Shown piece after piece: positions 9,503 to 17,926 of a stretch of 64,000 bases of DNA. Every line of letters starts with the position of its first letter. Position 1 is the first letter of the stretch. The position numbers and the translations under genes were made by a program. The notes beneath the pieces are model-generated. The model saw nothing but the letters and a program-made list of their open reading frames with translations, was not told the origin of the DNA and searched no databases. The DNA is taken from the NCBI GenBank assembly GCA_031409955.1, contig JANNYF010000088.1, forward strand, positions 90,275 through 154,274. Direction: 5' to 3'. The DNA comes from JAFDVL01 sp031409955. Lineage in GTDB: Bacteria > Acidobacteriota > Blastocatellia > RBC074.

Positions 9503-10894
9503 TTACTTGGCTTTCAGGTAGCGGCTGGCGAACGTCAGGAACGTCGGCCAATTCGGCGCGGGCGTGTGACCCTCACTATGTTGCCGAAACGCTACATCGC
9601 CATCAATCAACGTCGTTTCGACGGGGGGGAATTCCATTGTCCCCATATCTTTTTTGCCGAGCAGCTTGTACACCGGCCCGGCGTGTGCGCCCGCCAGAAA
9701 CATGCCTTTCGCATCAACCCAGCTATCGCCTTTGTCGCCGGAGCTAATAAACACAGGGCGCGGCGCACACAAGGCCACCAATTGGTGCGAATCCACTGGC
9801 AAGTCATTCGCCGTCAGCGGCCCTGCGTATTTCATGTAATTGCCCGCCATCCAGTGATACTCGCTCGGTGCGGCAACGTTTTCGATCATCTCGCCAAAAT
9901 TATTGCGGCGATGCAGCTTGGCCCCACCTGCGCCGGAAGAACTCACGAAAGCGATAGCCAAACGCGGCTCATAAGCCATCGCGACAATCGTTGCTTTGCC
10001 GTAGCGGGAATGGCCTTCGATGGCGACCATTTTGGCATTCACGGCCTTGTCGGTCTCGAAGTAATCCAGCGCCCGGCTTGCGCCCCATCCCCACGCGCGC
10101 AATGAACCCCAATCATCCGGTTTGCGCGCCTGACCTTTGTTGACCAGGCCGATGATGCCTTGCGTTAGACCGGCGCCATTGTCGGCCTGAATGCTGCCGG
10201 GAACCAGGCTGGCATAGCCCCAGCCTTGCGCCAGCACCTGTTGTTGCCACGGTGTTCCACCCTGACCCGCAGGAGCAGCGCCAGCCGCAGCGCCCGGACG
10301 CGGGCCACCGCCAAATCCGAATTCCATAATCACCGGCACAGGGCCTTTGGCATTCGCCGGAGTGGTCAACGTCAATCGGATGTCTACGGTGACTTGCGGG
10401 TACGACGAATTGTCTACGTGACCGATGAGTTGTTTCGTGATGACAGGCGTGCCATAGCGTTCTTCATTGGTTACGGTGGCAACTTCCCAATTTACTTTGG
10501 GTGTGACTTTGGGCATGCGACCATAAATTTCGCGGTCAAAATCTTCGGCGATCTCGGCGCGGCGTTGATTCCACCACAGCTTGGCGGACGTGACTTTCTT
10601 GCCGTTCTTGAGCATCAGCGGATCGGGCAAGGGCGGATAAGGAAGCACCTTCGCTTCATCGTAGTTGGCGGCATTCGGCGCTTGCGGATTGCTGCCGCTC
10701 GCGCCTTGTCGCAGCGCAGTGATTTTCAGCGCCGCCATCATCTTTTGATGATCGGCTCTGGTGGCGGCCTGTTGCGCTTGTTGCTGCGCCTGTTGTTCAG
10801 GCGTGAGTTGCCTTTGCGGTTGCTGCGCGACCAGCACGGTGCCGGCCAATGCAATGAGCAATCCAACGGTAATGGTTAGTACGAACGACTTCAT
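9503..10894 (-). CDS. CE15-type glucuronoyl esterase (secreted)
   Basis: 463 residues from the ATG at 10894 (AAGGAG upstream). Signal peptide about 1-23, then a glutamine-rich segment (24-43). CE15 features: nucleophile elbow GHSRYGK (294-300, Ser296) matching the family's GxSRxGK, SSGAGGAK after it, and a C-terminal SEGHTPAPNW that supplies the catalytic His. These enzymes cleave the ester between 4-O-methyl-glucuronic acid of xylan and lignin alcohols. A Gly/Ala/Pro-rich insertion (about 195-213) sits before the nucleophile. Its neighbours GH88, GH67 and glucarate dehydratase fit a glucuronoxylan pathway. Confidence 0.88.
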   Translation of the reverse strand: MKSFVLTITVGLLIALAGTVLVAQQPQRQLTPEQQAQQQAQQAATRADHQKMMAALKITALRQGASGSNPQAPNAANYDEAKVLPYPPLPDPLMLKNGKKVTSAKLWWNQRRAEIAEDFDREIYGRMPKVTPKVNWEVATVTNEERYGTPVITKQLIGHVDNSSYPQVTVDIRLTLTTPANAKGPVPVIMEFGFGGGPRPGAAAGAAPAGQGGTPWQQQVLAQGWGYASLVPGSIQADNGAGLTQGIIGLVNKGQARKPDDWGSLRAWGWGASRALDYFETDKAVNAKMVAIEGHSRYGKATIVAMAYEPRLAIAFVSSSGAGGAKLHRRNNFGEMIENVAAPSEYHWMAGNYMKYAGPLTANDLPVDSHQLVALCAPRPVFISSGDKGDSWVDAKGMFLAGAHAGPVYKLLGKKDMGTMEFPPVETTLIDGDVAFRQHSEGHTPAPNWPTFLTFASRYLKAK

Positions 10895-10914
10895 GGGAAA
10901 ACTCCTTGTGGTGA

Positions 10915-11070
10915 TTACTTGGCGACAACTTCGAGCTTCGCCTTCTGGTGTTTGACCGAACTCGCACCGACTATAACGTCGAACGCGCCCGGCTCTACGA
11001 TGCAATGCATATTCACATCCAAAAACGAAAGTTTGTCCGGTGTGATTACAAAAACAATTGGTTTACTTTT
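10915..11070 (-). pseudogene. Remnant of a GH3 beta-glucosidase C-terminus
   Basis: A 51-codon frame with no start, bounded upstream by TGA (11071-11073) and ending in TAA (10915-10917). It reads DKLSFLDVNMHCIVEPGAFD, then VIVGASS and KLEVVAK, the typical end of the fibronectin-III-like domain closing GH3 beta-glucosidases. No catalytic GH3 sequence is found upstream, where a SnoaL-like gene lies, so the rest was deleted or replaced. Confidence 0.7.
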
Positions 11071-11104
11071 TCATCGCCCGCGCGTGTTCCTATACGGTCT
11101 ATGC

Positions 11105-11587
11105 TTACGAATCAGGCATCCGCGAAGAGTGATGATCCACAATCATCCATTTCCCGCCGCGCTTGCGAAACACAAACGTAAACCGCGCAGGCGTCGTTGT
11201 TGTCTTGCCGTCGCGCACCTCTGAAAACGAGTAGTAGCCCGAATTGATCGCCAGTTCACCAAAGATGCGAATGTGTTGCTCGCCCAATGTACAGCGCACG
11301 GTCGGACGTTGTGGAGCCGTTTTGAAATACTCCGCGACAGTCGCCGGAGTCGCGCGGATCGTCTTGGCGGTCGTGCCCCAGAACACGGCTTCTGCGTCAT
11401 ACAACGCCGTGATGCGCGCAGGCTCACGACTGTTCAGCGCCGCGACCCAAGCTGCGGTGGTTGCTGCGACTTCTTCTTTCGCTGACGATTTGCGGCGCGC
11501 AGCTTCTGTGCTTGAGAGCAACAGAGCAAGTACAAACAAGCTGCCGATGAAAATCTTTTGGCGGTTGATAAAGAATGCGTTTCTCAT
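11105..11587 (-). CDS. Secreted SnoaL/NTF2-like (DUF4440-type) protein
   Basis: 160 residues: signal peptide about 1-29 (cleavage near TEA), then an NTF2-like cone fold pattern: TAAWVAALNSREPARITALY, then YDAEAVFWGT, a strand-rich middle, and WMIVDHHSS at the end. Family members include SgcJ/EcaC-like proteins and uncharacterised DUF4440 proteins; function is unknown. Its start overlaps the stop of the upstream GNAT gene by 4 bases, so the two are coupled. Confidence 0.75.
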   Translation of the reverse strand: MRNAFFINRQKIFIGSLFVLALLLSSTEAARRKSSAKEEVAATTAAWVAALNSREPARITALYDAEAVFWGTTAKTIRATPATVAEYFKTAPQRPTVRCTLGEQHIRIFGELAINSGYYSFSEVRDGKTTTTPARFTFVFRKRGGKWMIVDHHSSRMPDS

Positions 11588-12123
11588 AGCAAATGTGCAG
11601 TGCGCTTCGATTCAAACGAGAAGACGTGCCAGCCTTCGCCATTCTTTTGGAAAGGAGTTGGATGAATGGTTTGGCTAAGGAACTCATCAATTGCGCGCCC
11701 CCAGAACTCCTTCGCCTTTTGATTCCGATCTATCACGCGCACTTCCCATTTCCCCGGAAACTGTTTCCAAACCTCGTGCGCCACTTTCATTCCAACTCCG
11801 CGCCTACGATAACCGCGAACAACAAAGAATTCTGTCATATCCCAAATATCCTCATCCCCTGAGATTTGCGATCCTTTCTGCAAGAAAACAAAACCCGCTA
11901 AATGACCATTAACCTGAATGAGAAATGGATAGCGACTGGCTTCTTTCCAGTATAAGGGAAGGTGCTTGTAGCCGAAGCGGCCATCCGCGCCAAGTTCCAG
12001 ATCCATGAATGCGCTGAAATCATGCGCATATAACTCAAGCAGGTTAGCCAAAACCGGCTCTTGTTCTGGCAACGATGGGATAATTTCAAAATTCACGGGT
12101 GAAGTTGATTGAGAGATTATCAT
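11584..12123 (-). CDS. GNAT-family N-acetyltransferase
   Basis: 179 residues. GNAT motif A is visible as FFVVRGYRRRGVGMKVAHEV (acetyl-CoA-binding R/QxxGxG/A element), followed by the motif B region with NQKAKEFWGRAIDEF. The fold transfers acetyl groups to a small-molecule or protein amine; the substrate cannot be predicted. The start is chosen at the ATG at 12123 with only a weak ribosome-binding site. It overlaps the downstream SnoaL-like gene by 4 bases. Confidence 0.8.
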   Translation of the reverse strand: MIISQSTSPVNFEIIPSLPEQEPVLANLLELYAHDFSAFMDLELGADGRFGYKHLPLYWKEASRYPFLIQVNGHLAGFVFLQKGSQISGDEDIWDMTEFFVVRGYRRRGVGMKVAHEVWKQFPGKWEVRVIDRNQKAKEFWGRAIDEFLSQTIHPTPFQKNGEGWHVFSFESKRTAHLL

Positions 12124-12153
12124 GTGAACATTATCAGTTGGTTACTAGCATAA

Positions 12154-13656
12154 CTACTTCATATCCGTATTACTGACGAAGGCAATCTTCTTGCTGTCCG
12201 GTGACCATGACGGAACATTGATTGTGCCTTGCCCGCCGTAGAGATACGCAATTACCTTGGGCGCACCGCCACTAATCGGCAGCAAGCGCAAATACACATG
12301 TTTGTAAAACGGATGATCGCCCGGCGCGATGTCTTTCGGGAACGAGATGATCATGATCCATTTGCCATCGGGCGAGATGTGCGGAAACCAGTTGTTGAAT
12401 TCGTCGTTGGTGATCTGCGTTTGCTCGCTGCCATCGGGCTTCATGCGCCAGATTTGCATCAGGCCGGTGCGAAACGAATTGAAGTAAATGTATTTGCCGT
12501 CGGGCGTGTATTCCGGCCCATCGTCTACGCCTTTCGTCGTCGTCAATTGCACTTCGTCGCCGCCTTGGGCCGGGATTTTGAAGATGTCGAATTCGTCATT
12601 GCGGCGGCCTGCAAAGACCAGAAACTTTTTGTCCGGCGACCAGCCGTGCAAGTACGACGGGCCTTTCTTTGTTACCTTTGTCGGCTTACCACCTTTGCTC
12701 GGCAGCGTGTAAATCATCGAGACATTGCCGTCTTCTGCGCTCGAACTGCTGATGCCAAGCAGCTTGCCATCGAAGGTCAGAACGTGATCGTTGTTGTTGC
12801 GCTTCACGTCGCCCGTATCAAATACCGCTGGCGTGTTCGTCGCCAAATCAAAGCGATAGAGCAAACCATTGTGGTTGTAGATCAGCGCCTTGCCATCCCG
12901 CGTCCAGTTGGGTGCTTGCAGTGAATCTTTGACGCGATACAGCACCTTGCGCGTGTTCGTGGCCAAATCCATGACTTCGAGATTGCTGCCGATGTATTCG
13001 CGGTACGGCACAAAGTTTTCTCTGACCGGGATCGTGATTTCGACATCCCGAAACACAGCGGTTTCGACAACGGTGTTGTTGTGCGAGCAGACATACAAAC
13101 CCGCATACACGTCATCGCCGAGCGGAATATCGGTGACTTCCTTGGTGATGAACGCCTCGCCGAATTTGGCGACGGACATGATGTACTTGTTGCCGCGCCG
13201 TTCGAGTTGGACGACATCGAAGTTTTTTTCAGTGAACGCGACCTGTTCCGTGACCGCACCTTTCGTGCGCCGAAACTGCAACGAAGTCAGGCCATCGCCG
13301 TGCAAACTGGCGTTGACGTGCGGCCCATCAGTATCCAGATTCGGGCGAATGATCCAACCGATTTTGCGATGCGGATCAACGCCTTTGCCGATGAATTCCG
13401 TGCGGGCACGCAGAATGAAATTGCCCTTCATCCGCTTCCACGCGAAGTGAAACTCATCTTTGGTCGCCCACATATTCGTGCCCGAAGCCTTGATCGTATA
13501 GGTTTGCTGCGTGGCGTCATATCCCACCGAACCAGCCGTAGCGACCGCGCCGACATCTTGATGATGCTCAAATTGCCCGACGGGTGTTTGGGCATAAGTG
13601 AAAGTGGAGAAAGTTGCTGCGAGCAGCATAGAAGTTGCGAAGGATTTTAGAAACAT
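12154..13656 (-). CDS. Secreted TolB-like WD40/PD40 beta-propeller protein with N-terminal beta-sandwich
   Basis: 500 residues from the ATG at 13656; an upstream in-frame ATG at 13737 lies in repeat sequence and lacks a signal peptide context. Signal peptide about 1-22 (TYAQ). Residues about 25-200 look like a DUF1349/concanavalin-like domain (DGPHVNASLHGDGLTSLQFR). Then come several PD40 blades: NWTRDGKALIY, GWSPDKKFLVFAG, YTPDGKYIYFNS, HISPDGKWIMI and SWSPDSKKIAFVS. Probably a periplasmic sensor or binding protein; such proteins are common beside saccharide-degradation genes. Confidence 0.8.
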   Translation of the reverse strand: MFLKSFATSMLLAATFSTFTYAQTPVGQFEHHQDVGAVATAGSVGYDATQQTYTIKASGTNMWATKDEFHFAWKRMKGNFILRARTEFIGKGVDPHRKIGWIIRPNLDTDGPHVNASLHGDGLTSLQFRRTKGAVTEQVAFTEKNFDVVQLERRGNKYIMSVAKFGEAFITKEVTDIPLGDDVYAGLYVCSHNNTVVETAVFRDVEITIPVRENFVPYREYIGSNLEVMDLATNTRKVLYRVKDSLQAPNWTRDGKALIYNHNGLLYRFDLATNTPAVFDTGDVKRNNNDHVLTFDGKLLGISSSSAEDGNVSMIYTLPSKGGKPTKVTKKGPSYLHGWSPDKKFLVFAGRRNDEFDIFKIPAQGGDEVQLTTTKGVDDGPEYTPDGKYIYFNSFRTGLMQIWRMKPDGSEQTQITNDEFNNWFPHISPDGKWIMIISFPKDIAPGDHPFYKHVYLRLLPISGGAPKVIAYLYGGQGTINVPSWSPDSKKIAFVSNTDMK

Positions 13657-13684
13657 AAGTTGATCCAATTTAGAGGATTGATTT

Positions 13685-13822
13685 ATCCACGAAGTCACAA
13701 TCACGAAGATTTTTGACAGGATTGACAGGATTTTCAAGATTTAACTGAATCGCAAAACATCCTGTTCATCTTGTCAATCTTGTCTGATTCTTCTTCGTGC
13801 CTTTTCGTGTGCCTTCGTGGAT
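13685..13822. repeat. Composite intergenic inverted repeat (CGTGGAT and CATCCTGTT type)
   Basis: Outer arms ATCCACGAAG (13685-13694) and CTTCGTGGAT (13813-13822); inner segments GACAGGATTGACAGGAT (about 13715) and CATCCTGTTCATCTTGTCAAT (about 13758) pair with each other. It fills the gap between the propeller gene and the glucarate dehydratase-type gene. No coding sequence is seen. Confidence 0.8.
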
Positions 13823-13828
13823 GAGATG

Positions 13829-15073
13829 TTAATACTCAATCTCAGGCCGTCGCGCATCGTGCGGATCAGCCCAGCGATTGTTCGGCACAGTCGGCGTCCA
13901 GCCCGGTCGCAGCGGGTCTTGATCGTAGGGGTAGCCGCCTAGCCGTTTGTAGAGTTCGCTGTATTCGCCCAACTTCTCGCGGTCAAGTTTTACGCCCAAG
14001 CCCGGCGCAGTCGGCACAGCTATCGAACCGTCTTCATACTTCAATTTACCGCCCACAATGATGTCATCTACCACGTGGTGATAATGCGCGTCGGCAGCGA
14101 AGGAAAGATTCGGAATGACCGCGCCGAAATGCAGCATCGTTGCCAATTGAATCCCAAGCTCACCCGATGAATGCACAGCGACACCAAGCTGAAACGTCTC
14201 GCAAATGCCCGCCGCTTTCACACACGAACGAATGCCGCCCCAGAACGTCGTATCCAGCAAAATCACGTCTACCGCCGTGTTCAGAATATTCGCCGCCAGT
14301 TGCTCAAAATTGACTACGACGGTGTTCGTTGCCAGCGGCATTCGCACCTTCTCGCGCACGCGCCGCATGCCGTGCAAACCGAACACGGGGTCTTCCAAAT
14401 AGTCGTTGCGAATGTCTTCGATTTGCTGCCCAAACCAGATGGCAGTTTCAGTTGACCAAGCACCATTCGGATCAAAGCGGAAGCGGTCGCCTTTCAGTGC
14501 TTCGGCTACGGCGCGGTAGCATTCCAATTCGTATTCCGGCGCAAACACGCCGCCCTTCAATTTGTGCGAGGTGAAGCCATATTTCGCTTTCAAATCTTTT
14601 GCGAGCGCGACCAATTGCTCCGCCGTGCGTGATTCGCCGCTGCCATCTTTCGGATTCGGGTAGCGAAAAAACAGGTACGATGCGAACGGTACGCGATCAT
14701 TCAATCGTCCGCCCAGAATGTCGCACACCGGCACGCCCCACTTCTGCCCCAGAATATCGAGGCAAGCGAATTCGAGCGCGGCCAGCACCTGCGTGCGATT
14801 GTTGTACAGCGATGCCGTTGGGTTGGCGATCAGAAAGCGCATCTCTTCCAGCCGCGCCGGATCGTGTCCGACCAGATAGCTTTTCATCGCGCGAAACACC
14901 GCTTCCGCCGATTCGCCGCCGCCACCCATTTCGCCGAGGCCAGTAATGCCTTCATCGGTTTCGACTTCGACGATAGTGCGCACGAAACGTCCCCAATGAC
15001 AGCCGTTCGCATGGCGCAGCGGCGCTTCCAACGGAACCGTGACAGTCGTAGCTTTGATGTCGGTAATTTTCAT
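13829..15073 (-). CDS. Enolase-superfamily acid-sugar dehydratase, glucarate dehydratase type
   Basis: 414 residues from the ATG at 15073, which overlaps the stop of the upstream GNAT gene (ATGA). Mandelate-racemase/enolase superfamily features of the glucarate dehydratase group: KLK (171-173, catalytic Lys173), metal ligands Asp201 (FDPNGAW), Glu227 (LEDPV) and Asn250 (ATN), and the His301 (HSSGELG) with Asp274 pair. Members dehydrate D-glucarate or a related aldarate to 5-keto-4-deoxyglucarate. No signal peptide, so cytoplasmic. It would continue catabolism of glucuronate liberated by GH67, CE15 and GH88, although another acid sugar as substrate is possible. Confidence 0.85.
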   Translation of the reverse strand: MKITDIKATTVTVPLEAPLRHANGCHWGRFVRTIVEVETDEGITGLGEMGGGGESAEAVFRAMKSYLVGHDPARLEEMRFLIANPTASLYNNRTQVLAALEFACLDILGQKWGVPVCDILGGRLNDRVPFASYLFFRYPNPKDGSGESRTAEQLVALAKDLKAKYGFTSHKLKGGVFAPEYELECYRAVAEALKGDRFRFDPNGAWSTETAIWFGQQIEDIRNDYLEDPVFGLHGMRRVREKVRMPLATNTVVVNFEQLAANILNTAVDVILLDTTFWGGIRSCVKAAGICETFQLGVAVHSSGELGIQLATMLHFGAVIPNLSFAADAHYHHVVDDIIVGGKLKYEDGSIAVPTAPGLGVKLDREKLGEYSELYKRLGGYPYDQDPLRPGWTPTVPNNRWADPHDARRPEIEY

Positions 15074-15579
15074 GGATGATTCGTGATGGTCTTGGCGAAA
15101 CAAATACTCAGCGGGGAACCCACATATTCGCCATAAGTTGGAATTTCGGTGAATCCAGCCTGCCGATAAAGACCAAGCGCCTCCTGCTGGCGAATACCTG
15201 TTTCCAGGAGTAAGCGATTGAGTCCGAGTGCCTGTGCCTCAACTTCCAACGCTTGTAGCAACGCGCGTCCTACGCCCAGGCCGCGCGCAGCAGGCGCGAC
15301 ATACATGCGCTTGAGTTCGCCGCTTCGTTCTCCAATGCGCCGCACCGCTCCACATCCGATAGGCTCGTCATCTCGCAGCGCAATCAGGAACGCGCCATTT
15401 CCTTCGGCGACTTCGTGTGGATCAAGCCGAAAATAGTTCGCGCCTTCTTCGGGATAGCGGCGTGCGAGTTCAGCATTGAGCGCGGCAATCAATTCTTGCG
15501 CAAAGGGCGAGAGGAGGTCGCAACGTCGAATGATGACACCGTTGTCGTGTGCTTCTTTGTTCACCATCTTTTCAGGCAT
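15070..15579 (-). CDS. GNAT-family N-acetyltransferase
   Basis: 169 residues from the ATG at 15579, which shares a base with the GH67 stop (TAATG); an in-frame GTG two codons earlier is less likely. Clear GNAT core: IGCGAVRRIGERSGELKRMY then VAPAARGLGVGRALLQALE (acetyl-CoA loop RGLGVG), and GLYRQAGFTEIPTYGEY at the end. It is translationally coupled on both sides between GH67 and the dehydratase gene. Its substrate is unknown and its presence in a sugar operon is unexplained. Confidence 0.85.
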   Translation of the reverse strand: MPEKMVNKEAHDNGVIIRRCDLLSPFAQELIAALNAELARRYPEEGANYFRLDPHEVAEGNGAFLIALRDDEPIGCGAVRRIGERSGELKRMYVAPAARGLGVGRALLQALEVEAQALGLNRLLLETGIRQQEALGLYRQAGFTEIPTYGEYVGSPLSICFAKTITNHP

Positions 15580-17705
15580 TACCACGTCAGGCTTTTTGCT
15601 TTGTATTCATCCAGCGTCTTGGCTGGCTTCTCAACACCCGCAGGCAATGGGCGTTTGGAGAAGGTCTGAAAATACAACAGACACGCATCCCGCCAATGAA
15701 TCGCGTCGCGTTCCTGAAGCTCTAATTTCTTGGCGACTGCGGCGTGACGTTCGGCATCAATCACGTTGGACAATGAATCCCACTGTTTGCGTGCCGCCCG
15801 CGTCCATTCGACGCCGCGTTGATAATGCAGCGCCAATTCATCCCACATCGTTTTCCCGGAACGCATTTGATGATCCCACCGGACGTGATGAAACCAGACC
15901 AGCAGGTTTTCCGGGCAAGTCTTCAAATCCGCGAAACGGTCGCGCACAGGTTGATGATATTGATTGACCGAATTACTGCCGCTTTTCGTGCGATCAAAGC
16001 CTAAGCCTTTTTCATCGGCGCGATGAAAGTACGGCGGGTTCCAATCTTCACGGCCTTCGCGGTTCCACCACGGCGCGGGGCCGTAATGATGCCCGCCCCA
16101 CATAATGTGATTCAGCCCCAACGGCGTCATGTAATCCACCACTGCTTCGTGCGATTCAAGCATCAGTTGCGCCATCGCAGTCGCAGCTTTTGCGTCATTC
16201 GTAAACGTCATCCGCACCCATTCATCGGCAATCTGTTTAGAACTCAAATCAGGATTCCAGGCTAAGCGACCGAACGCGTACCAGTTGGATTGCGTCACGT
16301 CATGCCCTGTCCAATTGCGGTCGGTGCCGGTGTTGGCTACGCCTGCGATGCCGGTCAGTTTTTGTTTGTACAAACTGCCATCAGTCACTTTCGTCACGGT
16401 TGAGCCTTTGCCTTGCGCGTACGTGTCGGCGTCCAACACCTCGCGCCACATTGGGGCGAGAAAGACGAGGTGATTCGATTGCCCAAGATATTCCTGCGTG
16501 ATTTGAAATTCGGGAATCACTTGTGTTTTCGGCATCCCGCCAAACAGCGGATGAAACGGTTCGCGCGGTTGAAAATCAATCGGGCCGTTTTTGACTTGCA
16601 ACAACACGTTCGTGGCGAACTTTCCATCGAAGGGTTGCAGGTTGTCATACGCCGCCGCCGCGCGGTCGTAGCCGGGTTTCACGTCGTACACGAATGCACG
16701 CCAGATGACGATGCCGTGGTGCGGCGCGACGGCGGCGGCCAGCATGTTTGCGCCATCGGTGTGATTGCGATTGTAGGTGCGCGGCCCCGGCTGGCCTTCG
16801 CTGTTGGCTTTGACCAGAAAGCCGCCGAAGTTGGGGATGAGTTGATAAATTTCGTCGGCCTTCTGTTTCCACCACGCAGCAACGGCAGGATCGAATGGGT
16901 CAGCCGTCTTCAATCCACCTAACTCAATCGGCGCGGAGAAACGCGCGGACAAAAACACCCGCACGCCGTAAGGTCGAAACACATCAGCGATGGCGGCAGC
17001 TTTGCGCAAATAAGCTGCACTCAGGCTTTGTGAATTGGCATTGACGTTGTTTAGCGCGGTGGCGTTGATGCCGATGGAAGCGTTGATGCGGGCGTAATCG
17101 CGCAAACGCGGATCAATCTTGTCCGGCAGCGCGTTCCAATCCCACAATGAACGTCCCGCGTAGCCGCGCTCAATCGTGCCGTTGAGGTTGTCCCAATGAT
17201 TCAGCATGCGCACTTGCAAACGCGGTTTTTGGCTGATGTTGAGATTGGTCAACGGTTGTCCTGTTTGCAACAAGCGCAAAAAATGAAACGCGCCGTACAG
17301 CGCCCCGACTTCGCTTTCAGACGCGATGACGGTTGCCGCCCGCCCATTGATTTTCAGCGCACGAATGACAAAGCCTTCAGCGCCGAGCGGAGCTAGATTG
17401 AGGTTGAGATTGGCGATCAGCGCTGAACTTTTGGGCGTACCAACTAACACCGCGCCATCACGCTCTATCGTTTCACGGAGCGGAATCGTTGTGTTGAGTA
17501 AACCCGAACAACCAGTCGCCAGTTCCGTGCGAATTGCGTCGAGCGTGGCGGAATTGCCGGGCGCTACGATGGCCGTGACGCGTGGTTGCGCCGTGCGCAG
17601 TAAATGCGCGGGGAGCGGTTGGTAGCGGAGCCAAACGTCGTATCCGGTTTCTGCTCCAACAGGGAGAGCGAATAGCAAAGTAAGGAGAAGAAGATTCCGT
17701 AGCAT
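15579..17705 (-). CDS. aguA: GH67 alpha-glucuronidase (secreted/periplasmic)
   Basis: 708 residues with a signal peptide (about 1-18, VGA). GH67 signatures: LNHWDNLNGTIERGYAG (169-185), ARINASIGINA, NSEGQPGP with general acid Glu303, and NGPIDFQPREP with Asp377 plus TQEYLGQ with Glu405 as the paired base residues. It removes (4-O-methyl-)glucuronic acid from the ends of xylo-oligosaccharides. Length fits bacterial GH67 enzymes. It begins a unit with the GNAT and glucarate dehydratase-type genes, each overlapping the next by 1-4 bases. A terminator-like hairpin lies between this gene and the receptor gene upstream. Confidence 0.93.
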   Translation of the reverse strand: MLRNLLLLTLLFALPVGAETGYDVWLRYQPLPAHLLRTAQPRVTAIVAPGNSATLDAIRTELATGCSGLLNTTIPLRETIERDGAVLVGTPKSSALIANLNLNLAPLGAEGFVIRALKINGRAATVIASESEVGALYGAFHFLRLLQTGQPLTNLNISQKPRLQVRMLNHWDNLNGTIERGYAGRSLWDWNALPDKIDPRLRDYARINASIGINATALNNVNANSQSLSAAYLRKAAAIADVFRPYGVRVFLSARFSAPIELGGLKTADPFDPAVAAWWKQKADEIYQLIPNFGGFLVKANSEGQPGPRTYNRNHTDGANMLAAAVAPHHGIVIWRAFVYDVKPGYDRAAAAYDNLQPFDGKFATNVLLQVKNGPIDFQPREPFHPLFGGMPKTQVIPEFQITQEYLGQSNHLVFLAPMWREVLDADTYAQGKGSTVTKVTDGSLYKQKLTGIAGVANTGTDRNWTGHDVTQSNWYAFGRLAWNPDLSSKQIADEWVRMTFTNDAKAATAMAQLMLESHEAVVDYMTPLGLNHIMWGGHHYGPAPWWNREGREDWNPPYFHRADEKGLGFDRTKSGSNSVNQYHQPVRDRFADLKTCPENLLVWFHHVRWDHQMRSGKTMWDELALHYQRGVEWTRAARKQWDSLSNVIDAERHAAVAKKLELQERDAIHWRDACLLYFQTFSKRPLPAGVEKPAKTLDEYKAKSLTW

Positions 17706-17719
17706 TAGGCAACGACTCC

Positions 17720-17766
17720 AAAAGGAAAAATGCGCTGAGAGGCGTTCTGGGCGCGACTCTCAGCGC
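17720..17766 (-). terminator. Terminator-like hairpin between receptor gene and GH67 gene
   Basis: GCGCTGAGAG (17732-17741) and CTCTCAGCGC (17757-17766) pair perfectly, and on the minus strand the hairpin is followed by ATTTTTCC. It lies 15 bases before the GH67 start, so it could also attenuate readthrough from the receptor gene. The rest of the 17706-17926 gap holds a weaker palindrome (about 17838-17935) but no gene. Confidence 0.65.
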
Positions 17767-17926
17767 TGCGCTCAAAGAGGTACTGCCAGTAAAATAAACT
17801 TTAATGGCGGGGAGCGCTAAAGTAAGTCGAGAGAGGTCTGGGGAAGTTTTGCGAAGTCTCGGCAAGTCGGAAAAGCGCGCATGACGCAGTGCTTATCCAA
17901 GCTTGCCAGGACTTTCCCAGACTTGC

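Noticed and set aside
13657..13737. N-terminal extension of the propeller protein from the ATG at 13737
   Set aside because: These codons fall in a dispersed intergenic repeat, and the signal peptide begins only at the ATG at 13656.
15162..15169. GCCGATAA sigma-28 -10 box
   Set aside because: Inside the GNAT coding region with no TAAA 15-16 bases upstream; the same holds for 23496-23503 in the GH95 gene.
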